The notes beneath the pieces are model-generated. The model was given only the letters and a program-made list of their open reading frames with translations, did no database searches and was not told where the DNA came from. Positions 31,348-42,131 of a stretch of 64,000 nt of DNA are shown here, in pieces. Each line of letters starts with the position of its first letter. The stretch's first letter is position 1. Source of the DNA: Clytia hemisphaerica. Taxonomy: Eukaryota > Cnidaria > Hydrozoa > Leptothecata > Clytiidae. The translations under genes were made by a program, and so were the position numbers. The DNA lies in NCBI GenBank assembly GCA_902728285.1, contig CACVBU010001117.1, forward strand, positions 992,001 through 1,056,000. Reading direction: 5' to 3'.

Positions 31348-31813
31348 TCAGGCCATCGTTAAATATGAATTATTCGGAAAACCAAAATACATACACAGTT
31401 ATGATTGATCCAATGGATGAGATTTAGTTATTCAACTGTTTTGGATGATGTTTGTTATTTGGATCGTTTATTGACAATGGGCCCATTGCGGTGGCTCATA
31501 ACTTGCTGATAAAGATTATCTACTTTAGTGATTAATTAGCTGCCTATATCTTGTAACGTTTTTGCTGATATACAAGTTTTAGGTTGTCGTGATAAAATGA
31601 TGATATTTAAAGGGAAAAAAAGAAACTGAACTTACTGTATTAATATTTGAATTTCAATTTCTTTCGGAATTGATAGCACAGAACATTGTAAATAGAACAC
31701 CAATTTATAATTTTTCTAATAATCATAGAAATTTAAATCATTTTTGCTCCCAGGACAATCTCAAAGACTGGTTTATCAATCTTTAAAATATTATCAACTA
31801 TTAATGAAAAATC

Positions 31814-31972
31814 AACCCCGTGTCACAGACCTGGTCGAGCCCCTCCCCTAACCCTTGAAATTTGGTTGAACAAATCGTCCCTGGTAAAAAAACTAGTCTT
31901 AAACTAGACCTACTAGGAAAGTGTCCTATGGTTTTATGCTTATTGGAAATCGAAAGGAAAAAATGCACTTAA
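31814..31972 (+). mobile_element. Partial copy of the 6-bp-TSD MITE, interrupted
   Basis: Begins ACCCCGTGTCACAGACCTGG and continues with the CCCTGGT/TGGAAATCGA blocks of the family. It stops at TTAAGGGCTCTGACC, the end of a piggyBac-like element, so it seems to have been hit by that insertion. No matching right end seen. Confidence 0.6.
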
Positions 31973-32431
31973 GGGCTCTGACCATAGTTGGAAAATTGAT
32001 TTTAGTATTTGAACATAAAAGTTATGTTTTAGGTTCTTTAACCCTTTTAAATTGCTTTTTAATCAAATCCCTTCAGAGTAATTAAGGATTTAATTGCAGA
32101 AATGACGTTATGAACTTTAAAAAGACGTTAAAAGCATCACCTTCTTTTATAAAAAGTTTTAATGTGTAACCTTTTTGTTTCGAAGTTTTTTTAAAATGTC
32201 CGCAAAGAATTGAACTGTTTTAGATTTTTCGGAAAATTTTTCTAAATTAATGTATAAAAAGTTATGGCTATTTTCCTATGAAAAATTTGGATGGAAAATT
32301 GGTCAAAAAGCACTATTTTCAAGATTTTGAAGTAAATAAGCTTTTAGAAGAATTTTCCGAAAAAATAATTTTAGTTCGATTAAAGATACCATCTACCGCA
32401 AAAATCTTTTCAAAATGTTTCTCAAACCGAG
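31973..32431 (-). mobile_element. PiggyBac-like element, partial inverted copy
   Basis: Begins TTAA-GGGCTCTGACCATAGTTG and then follows the complement of the right half of 27981-28675 (TTTGAACATAAAAGTTATG, CACCTTCTTTTATAAAAAG). It fades near 32431 without a second tip. Confidence 0.65.
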
Positions 32432-32872
32432 TCTCAAACTGCATTTTCATAATTATATACTTTTATACACTTGCGATTGTGTTGATACTTTTGGGTTTCT
32501 CTTTTTTTTTAAATCATTTTTGTAGTTTTTTGTATCTGTAATATACGAGTCTTCTTAGAGAATTTTTTTTAAAGTTTTGCGTTTACTTTTTCTTATTGAG
32601 AAGCTGTACCCCATACCGATACCGATACCATCATCCAACTGCTGCTGTTACCGAAATTGTTCAAATTTTAATAGTAAGCACCCAAGTAAACAAGCAACCA
32701 AGTAACCTTATAAAGGTTACACAGACAGATAAGTATAGGCACTTTAGGCCGATTTTCGAACTTTTAACTACCCCTGTCAAACTTGGTTCATTGGAAAGCT
32801 CTATCTTTTCTAAGTATCTTTTATAAGTACCTAGTTTTTTTCTCAAACTGCATGATTTTCATAATTATATAC
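32432..32872. repeat. Direct repeat flanking a 380-bp segment
   Basis: TCTCAAACTGCATTTTCATA and its continuation to ATATAC (32432-32460) recur at 32841-32872 with a 3-bp insertion. The second copy abuts the Penelope-like fragment, so this may be a duplicated end or local duplication of that element. Confidence 0.55.
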
Positions 32873-33312
32873 TCAAACAATTCATGAACATAATCCATGA
32901 CACAATAAAATTAACATTCGAACATTCCAAAGAAAGAATCAACTTCCTAGACCCCTCAATTTCTATCTCTAACCATCAGTAGTTCCACACTTCTATATAT
33001 ACAGAAAACCCACGGACCGCTCTCAATTCCTTCACTTTCAATCAAATCACCCCCTACATGTCAAAGAAGGAATTATATACTCACAAGGACTACGATACAA
33101 CCTCATAATCAGTAATGACCGTAATCTAACAAAAGAACTGAATTTCCTTACCAAAGCTTTTCTGGCTCGTGGATACTCACTATCCCTCATTAACCACAAC
33201 ATTGCAAAGACCCTGTCAATACCCCGTGACACTTTGCTCTATGGTGGCTACCGAAATGTGGAAGTATGGAGGTGATACCCATGTCCTGCGTTTAGTTTAT
33301 GTTCCCGCGGTT
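32870..33312 (+). pseudogene. Penelope-like retroelement fragment (RT C-terminal part)
   Basis: Two frames read as the conserved tail of a Penelope-like reverse transcriptase: TFEHSKERINFLDP, then after a frame break near 32985 YRKPTDRSQFLHFQSNHP, VKEGIIYSQGLRYN and LTKAFLARGYSLSLI. The YxKPTDxxxxLHxxSxHP and SQxLRxxRI-type signatures are diagnostic of this class. The copy lacks the catalytic part upstream, has at least one frameshift and ends in noncoding repeats. No GIY-YIG domain seen. Confidence 0.8.
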
Positions 33313-33390
33313 TTGATGAGGGAATCTCTACATTTTTTCTGGAAAAAAATGAAATCGCGATTCTTTTGGGAATGCGACACTTATTGGAAG

Positions 33391-33490
33391 CTCGACAGTT
33401 TGAAAGAAATCTTGACAGTTTGAAAGAAATCTCGACAGTTTGAAAGAATTCTCGACAGTTTGAAAGAAATCTCGACAGTTTGAAAGAAAT
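33391..33490 (+). repeat. 20-bp tandem repeat, five units
   Basis: Five units of CTCGACAGTTTGAAAGAAAT in perfect register, with one T in unit 2 and one T in unit 3 as the only clear changes. It lies just past the Penelope-like fragment. Confidence 0.92.
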
Positions 33491-33922
33491 CGCCAAATGA
33501 CTCTTCTCGGCTTCCATATTTTAGCGTATTAATATATATAGATTTTTTACATTAGGATTAGGTTTTGTCAGTTTGTGGTTGCTCCACAACCTTGTAAAAA
33601 TATTTTTATCCGCCATATTTGTTTATGATTTTTCGCGGGAAAACCAGTCGGGAGACCGGGGAAAATTTTCGGCTTCATAATCACTCTCCTTCGTTAAAAA
33701 GTTATCAGGCTTTTCTCAAACCCTGAAGTTATTAAAACAAAATTTATTCCGGGATTTCACCGAAAAGTCACAGCGGAGAAGAGAATCGTCAAGGATTCTC
33801 AAGCTGTGGGACGTTGCTGGCACAAACAACTGAAAACAACAACAAATCAGACTCATCCAACTACATCAACATATCAAGAAAGCTCCATCAAGTTGACCAT
33901 TTACAGATTTATTGATCCAAAA

Positions 33923-36900
33923 ATGGAACAATACAACCAATACACACATCTCGGCAGAGGAAATGGTAAGGATGCTGCTGTATATACAGTTAGTCTGGGA
34001 ATCCTAAGCTCTTAATCTTAGAAAAAACAAAAACACCTCACAAAGTTCTAAGATTATGGAGCTTGGTGCAGGTAGATTAGTCTGACACAGAATGTTATAA
34101 ACAGTCTGTGTGTGAACCCTTGTTGACAGACTTTCTAAACTTCGGAAACCCAGGCAAACATTCATAATCAACTTACCATAAAAACTCCTCCACAAGCTCT
34201 TAAGAATTTCAAAGCTACTAAAAAACACATCAAAACATCAGGCACATGTATTTAGACTTTCAGCCTTTCATTTAGACTTTATGTTTTCATTTTCATTTGT
34301 TTTTCTTTTTTCTGCAGAGTCAGCTTTTTCCATAAATTATGCTCGCACATCGAAATTATCAAAATGCGCGCAAAAGTACTGCCAAGTAATATGCTGAAAG
34401 ATGGCCAATCAGGCCGAACCTGCATTGCAGGGAAAAATCTCCCTGTAGGCGAGTTACCTGCACGTAGCGTTAAACAAGCAGCAAAAATATCATAAACTAG
34501 ACTGTGTAAAAAATGTGGGAGAGCTCCAAGTTGGAAAAATTTTCCCCGATAATCTAATTTTTCCAAATCGGAAAATCAGGAAATCGGGTGAATTTTCCTG
34601 CGAAGACCGACATCGGAAATTTTTTTCGCGAAATCGAGGAATTTTTCATCCCAATTTTCCAAACTTGGGAAATTTTGCCATTCCATTTTTTCAAAATCTG
34701 AATTTTTTTTCAGGAAATTGGAAAATTTTTGGAAATGTGGGAGATGCGGGAGAAAATCCTGAAAATGTGGGAGAGTTGACAGCTATGTGTATATACTGTA
34801 TTATGATTACCAGTTGAAGAAGTGAAAATTATTGTATCAATACTGACAGTTTCAGTCTTATTTAAAACAATCCTCAGTTGAAAATAAAATTAAAAAAAAC
34901 TAGAGTTTTGTTGCTCTTTACAAAAGAGAAGTTACTGTAAGAATATTTTCTTTTAAGGCTTTGCGAAGACTCAAAGAGTTAAAATCGTACGAGGGTGCTT
35001 CAAAAATTTTCAATGTTATTATAAAAAAATTGAATCTTAAATTATCTTTAAAATTAAGAATTCAACTACCATATTTGTCTTTTCAGTGGTTCCAAACCTG
35101 ACTCTTTTAACCACTGGGCCGCTGAGCCGCTAGAAAATTCTGTAAACTAAGTAAATTTATAAAGTGACATTTAAAGTATATAAGAGGGGTACTGTAACCA
35201 GACCTCACATAGGCTAACTGAAGCTATGAATTGCCAATCCTCTAAATGAGCCCCATCCTCCATAAATAAATCCTGGGTGGTTACTCCTCCTGAGCCATGA
35301 GCAGCTTCGGGGCCTAAACTGGAAGAAACTCTTACTTCACCCTACGTGCACAATACTTGTCTTCTTGGATGAGATTTAGCTGCTTCTGGCTGCTTGGACA
35401 TGCAGTAATTTTGAACTTTCAGATTTTAAGGCTGTTTTTGAGTAATGTTTCAAAACCTAAAACGACAAAAAGATGGAGATGTTCTTGGTAGGTTAGAAGT
35501 CATAAGTCTTTTGTTTGGTTAGTGTAAAACATAGGTCTGAGGTCACAGGTCAGTGCTGATAGGTCAGCGTCAGTTACTGTAAAACACAAAGAAAATATTT
35601 GAAAAACACCTGATGATGTCCAAAATATCATTCAAAAGGTATTTTATTGATCTAAAACTATTTTAAAGCTCAAAATCCAACCACGTGCTCAGCACGTACT
35701 TTCGCGTTCTATGCTGTGTACAACATGGACCTGATAGGTACCTGTAATATATATTACACCTATTATATCACACATGCAATAAAAATTATCTTTTCAATGT
35801 TATCAATGCATGTTACACATGTTAATTGTTATACACAAAGAACACATTAAAAAATATTAATGTCACCTTTTGCTTTAAACAGCCCATGAAAATGGTTATT
35901 TCACAATCACTATGTGATTCTCATTTTATCTTCTGCATCACTTTGGGTATGATAACAAGAATCGATTAAAATAGCGTCAATGGGATTATATCTTATAAAT
36001 ATTTAAATAATTTTATCCCCTAGCTTTTTGGAGCATTTATTGTTTTCAAAACCTGTCAAACTATATCCACTTGCAGCGTTGCAGCATTCTTATATAAGCA
36101 TGAAAAATATTTTATTGTATTGTAAATTGATGTACAAATAACTTCATATTTTGAGATAAATGTCATTATTTACATAATTTAAGTGTCATGGGTTGTGACC
36201 TGTGACCTGTGACCTGTGACCTGTGACCTGTGACCTGTGACTTGTGACCTGTTGTCATATGACCTGTGTTTTACACTAACCAATCTTTTGTATTGACATT
36301 ATTGGCATACATTTCCCAGAGTTGACAGGCATAGTGAAGATGGGGAGGCTAATATACCAAATAAAATGATAGACTTTCAAGACAATTATTAAAAATTTAT
36401 TCATCTCAGAGAAGAATCTGAATTTTACTGAAACAAACAGACACAGAATTACGAACCTTCCAATTCAGAGAAAAATCCTTGAATATTTAAAATTTCCTAT
36501 CCTTGAAATCAATCTTGAATTACATCCTTATTCTTTAAAAAACAATGATCAAAAATTTCTTTTTCTGTTTACATTGTGTGACTTACAGTAAAAGAAGATG
36601 AGAAATATTTTAAAAAGACCTTTTAAAATTATTTTTAAATATTTCCTTTCCAGAAGGAAATATTTGTTAAAACGGTAAAATTTCTTCTCCTTCAAGTCTA
36701 ACGCTCGGTTTTGGTCAATTTCGTGAGTTTGTACATGAGTCTCTTTTTAAATCAAGCTCCGGCGGTGAAAACAGTAGAAAGTTCTTTTCTTGAGGCGGAA
36801 GACGTCATTTCTTCGAGAAACGTCTGTGGTAAATGTCCGTACGGCGCTCTATTCTCCTTACGTCGATCGGGCAACGTCGGCCGTTTCAAAAGCGTATTGT

Positions 36901-39900
36901 TGATCGGACCATACTGATTTGTTTCTAACTGTCAAAACAAAGATGGCAGAAAATAGACAACAACTTTTGCTCTTTCGCTAACTTTTCTTTTGATGAGTTG
37001 AATTGGATCATGATTTTTGTACGATTGTCACAAGGAATGGTCGATAGTGAACTTTTCATAATATTCCTTTCTGGATTTGATGTTTCGTTTTTACATTCTG
37101 TTGGTTTGGCTGGAATGAGCTGGAATGAGAGATGATACAATCTCTTGGTCTTGGAAAAACAGGACATTTTATCAACTTTCACAACAAAATAACTTCAATT
37201 TTGTTTGTATATTTACATAAATTGTACGAAGGCAAGTGACTGTTAATAAATTTGACCATGTTATACCTGAAAAATTACTTACTTGCAATGAAATTAAAGT
37301 TTGCACCCAACGAATGCAAATGCCGACAATGCAACAATGGGAATGGTCGATGAACTGATTTTAGTTAAACATTTAAGCATGGAGCAAAATTGACTGGTTA
37401 ATGATTGAATTTCCCTTGGTTTTTTTTTTTATCTACAACAATAATGAATTAACTGCTGGGGTTAGTGACAGTTAGGTTAGTGAAAACTCGGTTATAAATT
37501 TAAAATTTTAAAGATGCCACAGCCCCCTTAAAAGGTTTATTGCATTGAATATGGATGTAAATAATTTGAAATCACCTCACATGTACAATTAAAATTTTTC
37601 TTGAACTTGGAGATTTTCTTCCCCGCGTGCATTTTAAAACGTGGAAAACTTTAGTTGTGAATTTAGAGATCTTTTATAACGTGTGTTTTAAACGTGGAAA
37701 CTTTTGTCGTGAATTTGGAGATTTTCTTACCGTCAACTGCTCTAACTTGGGACTATCTGACAAAACATGGGACGGCAATTTGGCCACCATTTCACCGAAC
37801 CTCCAAAGTCATTTAATTTGAGTTAATGAACGGCGTATTAAAAAATGGCAAAACGATGGAGCGCGGCAAGTTACACACGTGTTATTTTGTTAATCCCATC
37901 AGGTGATAGGCTGTTAGGCAGCGGGCGTTCTCTAATTCTTCAATCGGCGCTATCAGTGAAAGTTATCGTGACATGTTATGAAAGGAAGTATGATTGATAA
38001 ACTTGGTGGAGTTATCAAAACAAATTTGTTGTCAAAGAGATTTAACAAGTTAGTGAAAATACAGACCAGATATCAAACAGTCCCATGTTTCGACCAATCG
38101 TCCCAAGTTAAAGCAGTTGGCGGTATGTACTGTATGTACATTTAATAAAACGTGGAAACTTTTGTGATAAATTTGGAGATTTTCTTACGCGTGCATTCAA
38201 AACGTGGAAAACATTTGTCGTGAACTTGACATTTTCTTCCACATGCATTTAAAAAATGAAGAAAACTCAAGTGATTTCCTGGCATGACAATATATTTTCT
38301 TTTCTGACATTTTTTTGGAAATTTTGATTGTTTCCAAGTATGTGAAATTTTTTGCTCTTGTAGCATGCTTTTGGAAATCATAAAATGGCTTCTGTTCTAA
38401 CAGAAGATTCCCCTAAAGGGGAATTTTTTCCTATCAACATTCTTTCATATTATTAAATGTTTCCCAGTATATAAAAATGAGATTTTTTTTTTTGCATTCT
38501 GTCGGAAAATAGGAAATTGTTTGCCTGTTTTGAAAGATTTTTACTTTTTAGCACGTACATTATTTCAAAAAACTCCGAAAGTTACTTTTTAAATTTTTAC
38601 ATTTTTTACAATATTTTATATGAAAGTATAATGCAAAATATTTCATCTCATTTTGAAAATATATATTCTTTGGTTTTCTTACTGTGAATATATTCTCCTT
38701 TTTGTCATTCTTTCATTTTAAATATTTGCCCTTTTTGGCTATATAATATTTCTGGAAATCAGCGCTTAAAATAATAATTATATAATAAGGTCTTTTGATA
38801 TGTTCAACAACACTCTACTTGGTGACCGCTAGTATAATACTAAAATCCATTTAAAGTCCACCTAACGAAAATAGACCTTTTTTCAAAGAGACCACCCTGT
38901 TGAATAATTATGTAGTCCAGCAGAAAAACAATGATAAAACCATGCATAATTATTACAATATGCATGATACAGTAACTATGCATGGCTCTATCATTGTTTT
39001 TATGGCTGGACTACATAATTATTCAACAGGACGTCCTCTTTGAAAAAAGGTCTATTAAAGTTCCAGCCAATTTGATTACTGCATTGTTGTTCTCAGTCGG
39101 GTTCAGCTTGGATATATTTCGTGATCCATAGCTTTGAACCTACAGTCATCTTATGAATAATCCTGTAAATACTGGCAATATCGTAAATGGAATTTTGAAA
39201 TTCTTAGGGACTTGTGTTGCTTGATGTTATCTGAGATTTAAAGCACTTTGAAACCTTTTTAGGACATCAATTATTATTTTAACATTTGTAAAGGAAATAT
39301 TTATCCGCATCTTTGCGGCTCTTGTTAAGCATCAAAAGAATTTCAAATCGCCCTCAAACATGATTTTCAGTCATTTTGAGCACTTTGGAGTCCTCAAACA
39401 AATTTTGAAAATTTTACTTTAACCTTTTGTGCGCGCTGATTTTTTTGAAAAAGTTGAAATTTTTCTAATTTTTTTTTGAAACTCAAAACTTTAAAGCGCC
39501 ATAAAAGCTTGTAGCCTTTGATTTAGAAGATAGTTTTGGTACCATTGAAAAGCTATTTTCATACTCTTTCTTAAAGCATTTGGTTTATGCTTCTTTAAAT
39601 CAAGTGGAGCTATGGCCTCAAGTGTGAGACTCAGTATTTTGGCTTGTTTTGGACGCATATTGGCGTCCTTCGGTGTCTAAGGGTTAACAAAAAATGAATT
39701 GCCTTTTCAATTTTTTCAAAATTTTTGACAGATTGTTTCTTATACAAAATCATCAATGTAGTTCAAGGAAATAGTGAATGTATTTGAGAAATGGAAATTA
39801 GTGATTACTATTTTAGACAGGAGACCCGTCTTGTATTTTATAAACTGATGTATACAGAACAATTTTTAACCACTCAAGTAGATATCAATCCTATCTAAAC

Positions 39901-40751
39901 CATGAAGTAGCTGAAGGAAATTGCTGGACATAACCCTTTTTAACAACTCCTCAATCCAAACATCTTTAAGAAAAAACACGAATGAATAACAAAGAAATTT
40001 TCTTTAGGTCGTGGTCGAGGTAAACGAATCATGGAATTCTTAAAGAACATCCAAATAAAGGAAAAGGAGAAGATTGGTCGAAGATCCTTCAATAGAGCAC
40101 CTGGATCTCCTGTACGAGAACAATTTCAAGACGTAGCGGCGTACCAAAATTTACAGAAAGCAAATGCATGGAAAGCCAAGTTAGATATGGAAAGCCAGGT
40201 ACTGTAATAGTTTATCTTCATTTTTTTTTCTTTCCTTTGAAATTAATACTGAAGTTGATGGAACAGCTTCCCTTATTATTGAAATTTAATGCATTAGATA
40301 AATCTGATATTTAAATAGAGGAATTAGATGACCCAAGAATGATTAAATATTGCTAATTCTTATAATGTTGGCTCACAGCTCATATAAAAAGTGTCGTCGA
40401 AAGAAAACGAACAAACTCGCTTGGTCGAGCTATCAAGTAAATACAAATGACGGAAATGAATTGGATTGTTTTAAAAAACATGATGTTTATAATTTTTGTT
40501 TTCTACAGACCAATTTATTAAGTGAAGCATAAAAAGCCATAAGATGTGTAACCAAATAAAGATAGAAACTTAAGTACAAACTTATCAAATTCTTTATTTT
40601 TCAGTGTATTTGCGATGAATCGGTCGAAAAGTTGATTTGTGGCAACTGTAATGGTATCCTTAATAAAAGACCTCAGATAGTTTGCAAAGTCCATAGAATA
40701 ATTCACCTAATGGACTATAAAAACTGTCCTCATTGTAAAGTAGAGCTGTAG
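33923..40751 (+). CDS. Small Cys-rich (zinc-ribbon-like) protein
   Basis: Three exons: 33923-33965, 40008-40198 and 40605-40751, phases 1 and 0, giving 126 residues. The start MEQYNQYTHLGRGN is joined to GRGRGKRIMEFL across a 6-kb intron. The C-terminal exon has CICDESVEKLICGNC, a later Cys, a His, then LMDYKNCPHC and ends VEL. Four CxC/CxxC-type pairs suggest zinc binding. I believe similar small uncharacterised proteins with an RGRG N-terminus and a CPxC tail occur in other animals, but I cannot name a family. The first exon is short; its ATG was chosen because the join keeps the RG-rich reading frame. The long intron is packed with repeats. Confidence 0.75.
35515..36283. mobile_element. 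769-bp nonautonomous DNA transposon, 8-bp duplication
   Basis: Tips TTGGTTAGTGTAAAACA and its complement TGTTTTACACTAACCAA, flanked by TCTTTTGT on both sides (35507-35514 and 36284-36291). GGTCACAGGTCAG near the left and a GTGACCT array near the right are also in inverted relation. No transposase frame. The 8-bp duplication suits hAT-type enzymes, although the tip is not CAG. Confidence 0.85.
36194..36250 (+). repeat. 7-bp tandem repeat (TGTGACC)n
   Basis: Eight near-perfect copies of TGTGACC close to the right end of the 35515-36283 element, with one T variant in the last unit. Confidence 0.92.
37602..38262. repeat. 50-bp repeat units split by an inverted-repeat element
   Basis: Units of AACGTGGAAACTTTTGTCGT followed by GAATTTGGAGATTTTCTT occur at 37602-37730 and again at 38146-38262. 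Between them, 37733-38125 has ends CGTCAACTGCTCTAACTTGG and CCAAGTTAAAGCAGTTGGCG, a separate MITE-like insertion that seems to have split the array. Confidence 0.65.
38871..39055. mobile_element. Palindromic MITE, TA borders
   Basis: ATAGACCTTTTTTCAAAGAG at the left and CTCTTTGAAAAAAGGTCTAT at the right, continuing inward as TTGAATAATTATGTAGTCCA and its complement, so nearly all 185 bp pair. TA at each border is consistent with a mariner-type target. Confidence 0.85.
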
Positions 40752-42131
40752 GGCTCTATGCGCTATTCTAATTAGTGTTTTTTTTCTTGTTTGAGTTTTT
40801 CTTCTGTCGTGTTTTTCATCCGGGCTCCCTCCCTATGACCTCTTTTGTTTTCTTCTCGAAGGCCCCATCAACACCCTACCTCTTCTCCTCTCGCCTTCCC
40901 TTTCCCCGTCTCTTGTGTTTCTGTTTTAATATTTCACAACCATTCCTGAGAATCAAAATACCTCAATAGTTTTTATGCTTTGGCAGCTTTTGGAATTCTA
41001 ATTTTCTCCATCTATTAGAATGCTGGTCATCTATAATTCTTTTTCATCCTTTGAGTTAAATGAAAAGATAGATAATTAAACATGTAGTCATTCATCGTCA
41101 ACCGACTTTTTTTAAATCATATTCAGTCAGTCAACTTAGAATGCTTTTAAGTTGTTGCTTTTCAGAAGTTTATAATTCCCAAACCTTAAAAGATAAACTA
41201 TAGAAAGGCCTTTTTGCAACTTTCAAATAAAATAAAATGTTTGAAACAGGTTCTGAACATCTTTTAGGGGGATTTCTTGTTCTATGTATTTTTTTCCGTA
41301 GAATTTACCATGCCCCAAGTTTCAAATAATCATCGTATTCCAATTTGCTTTGTTTTTAACATGGTAATAATTGTCCAACCCTTTGTTTATCAAGTCAAGT
41401 GAAGATCGCCATGGTCTATTTTGTATGGCAGGAAATGATTGTAACTCTTATTATAACAACAATAATAATTCTTGCGAGTCTTAAAGCTTGACCCAACTCT
41501 GAAGATTTATTACTTTAAACTACAAGCTTGCAGTTTTATGCCAAAAAGCTATTCTTTATATTTTGTTTACATTCGTAGATTTTCAAGTCCGATATTTTTG
41601 TACTTTTTATGAAAAATGAAAAATTAAATCTCATTCCAAATGATAGATATTATAGAGATAGGTATATATTATGAAGGCTGTATATTTTATTTATTTTTGA
41701 AAACCGAAAAATATTATTTTCCTATTTATGAATTTCTGATTATGATTTAATTTCTATATTCCTTACTTTCCAAAATCAATTACAGTGTTGAGTCTCTGTA
41801 ACTCGAACACGTACAAATTTGTTCGAACTAAAGAATTTTAAAGTTGTTAAGGCATTGTTAACTGAAGGGGCGAGAAAACTTGTTCGAGTTAAGGTTATCG
41901 AGTTGAAGAGACATTACTGTATGATAATTTCTCAAAAAATGATTAATGACTAATTAAACATTTTCATATTGCTAACTATTATCATTCCCAAGTTAATCAG
42001 GTAATTATATGAAAATTCTATAGAAATTTTTGATTACTCAAAATTCTGATTACACTACCATGTAAATTTTTTTATGGACAATTTATTTATCTTTGCCTTT
42101 TATGTAAGTGAAATCGTTTGAAGAGTTTAAA
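40752..42131. other. Intergenic region between the Cys-rich gene and TMEM26-like gene
   Basis: The first 200 bp are pyrimidine-rich (probable 3' UTR). Then AT-rich sequence with one pogo-like MITE (41783-41919). No promoter motif I would commit to. Confidence 0.5.
41783..41919. mobile_element. Pogo-like MITE, TA duplication
   Basis: TA-CAGTGTTGAGTCTCTGTAAC at the left and GTTGAAGAGACATTACTG-TA at the right, with inner CTCGAAC / GTTCGAG. TA target, CAG tips and the TCGAA motif match short pogo/Tigger derivatives. Relatives: 13306-13796 and 57177-57332; a diverged one starts near 5803. Confidence 0.8.

Larger units (their letters stand above)
33966..40007. other. Intron 1 of the Cys-rich gene: repeats, no other gene seen
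   Basis: Besides the elements listed separately, 34500-34770 is a stretch of repeated GGAAAATTTTT / TCGGAAA words. 36690-36920 is GC-richer with an open frame of 69 codons that matches nothing I know. 39060-40000 is AT-rich without coding signal. Confidence 0.5.

Noticed and set aside
33391-33490. CRISPR-like array
   Set aside because: The 20-bp units are contiguous with no spacers.
36711-36917. 69-codon plus-strand frame in the GC-richer patch
   Set aside because: No recognisable domain, no splice partners that extend it; kept only as a note on the intron.
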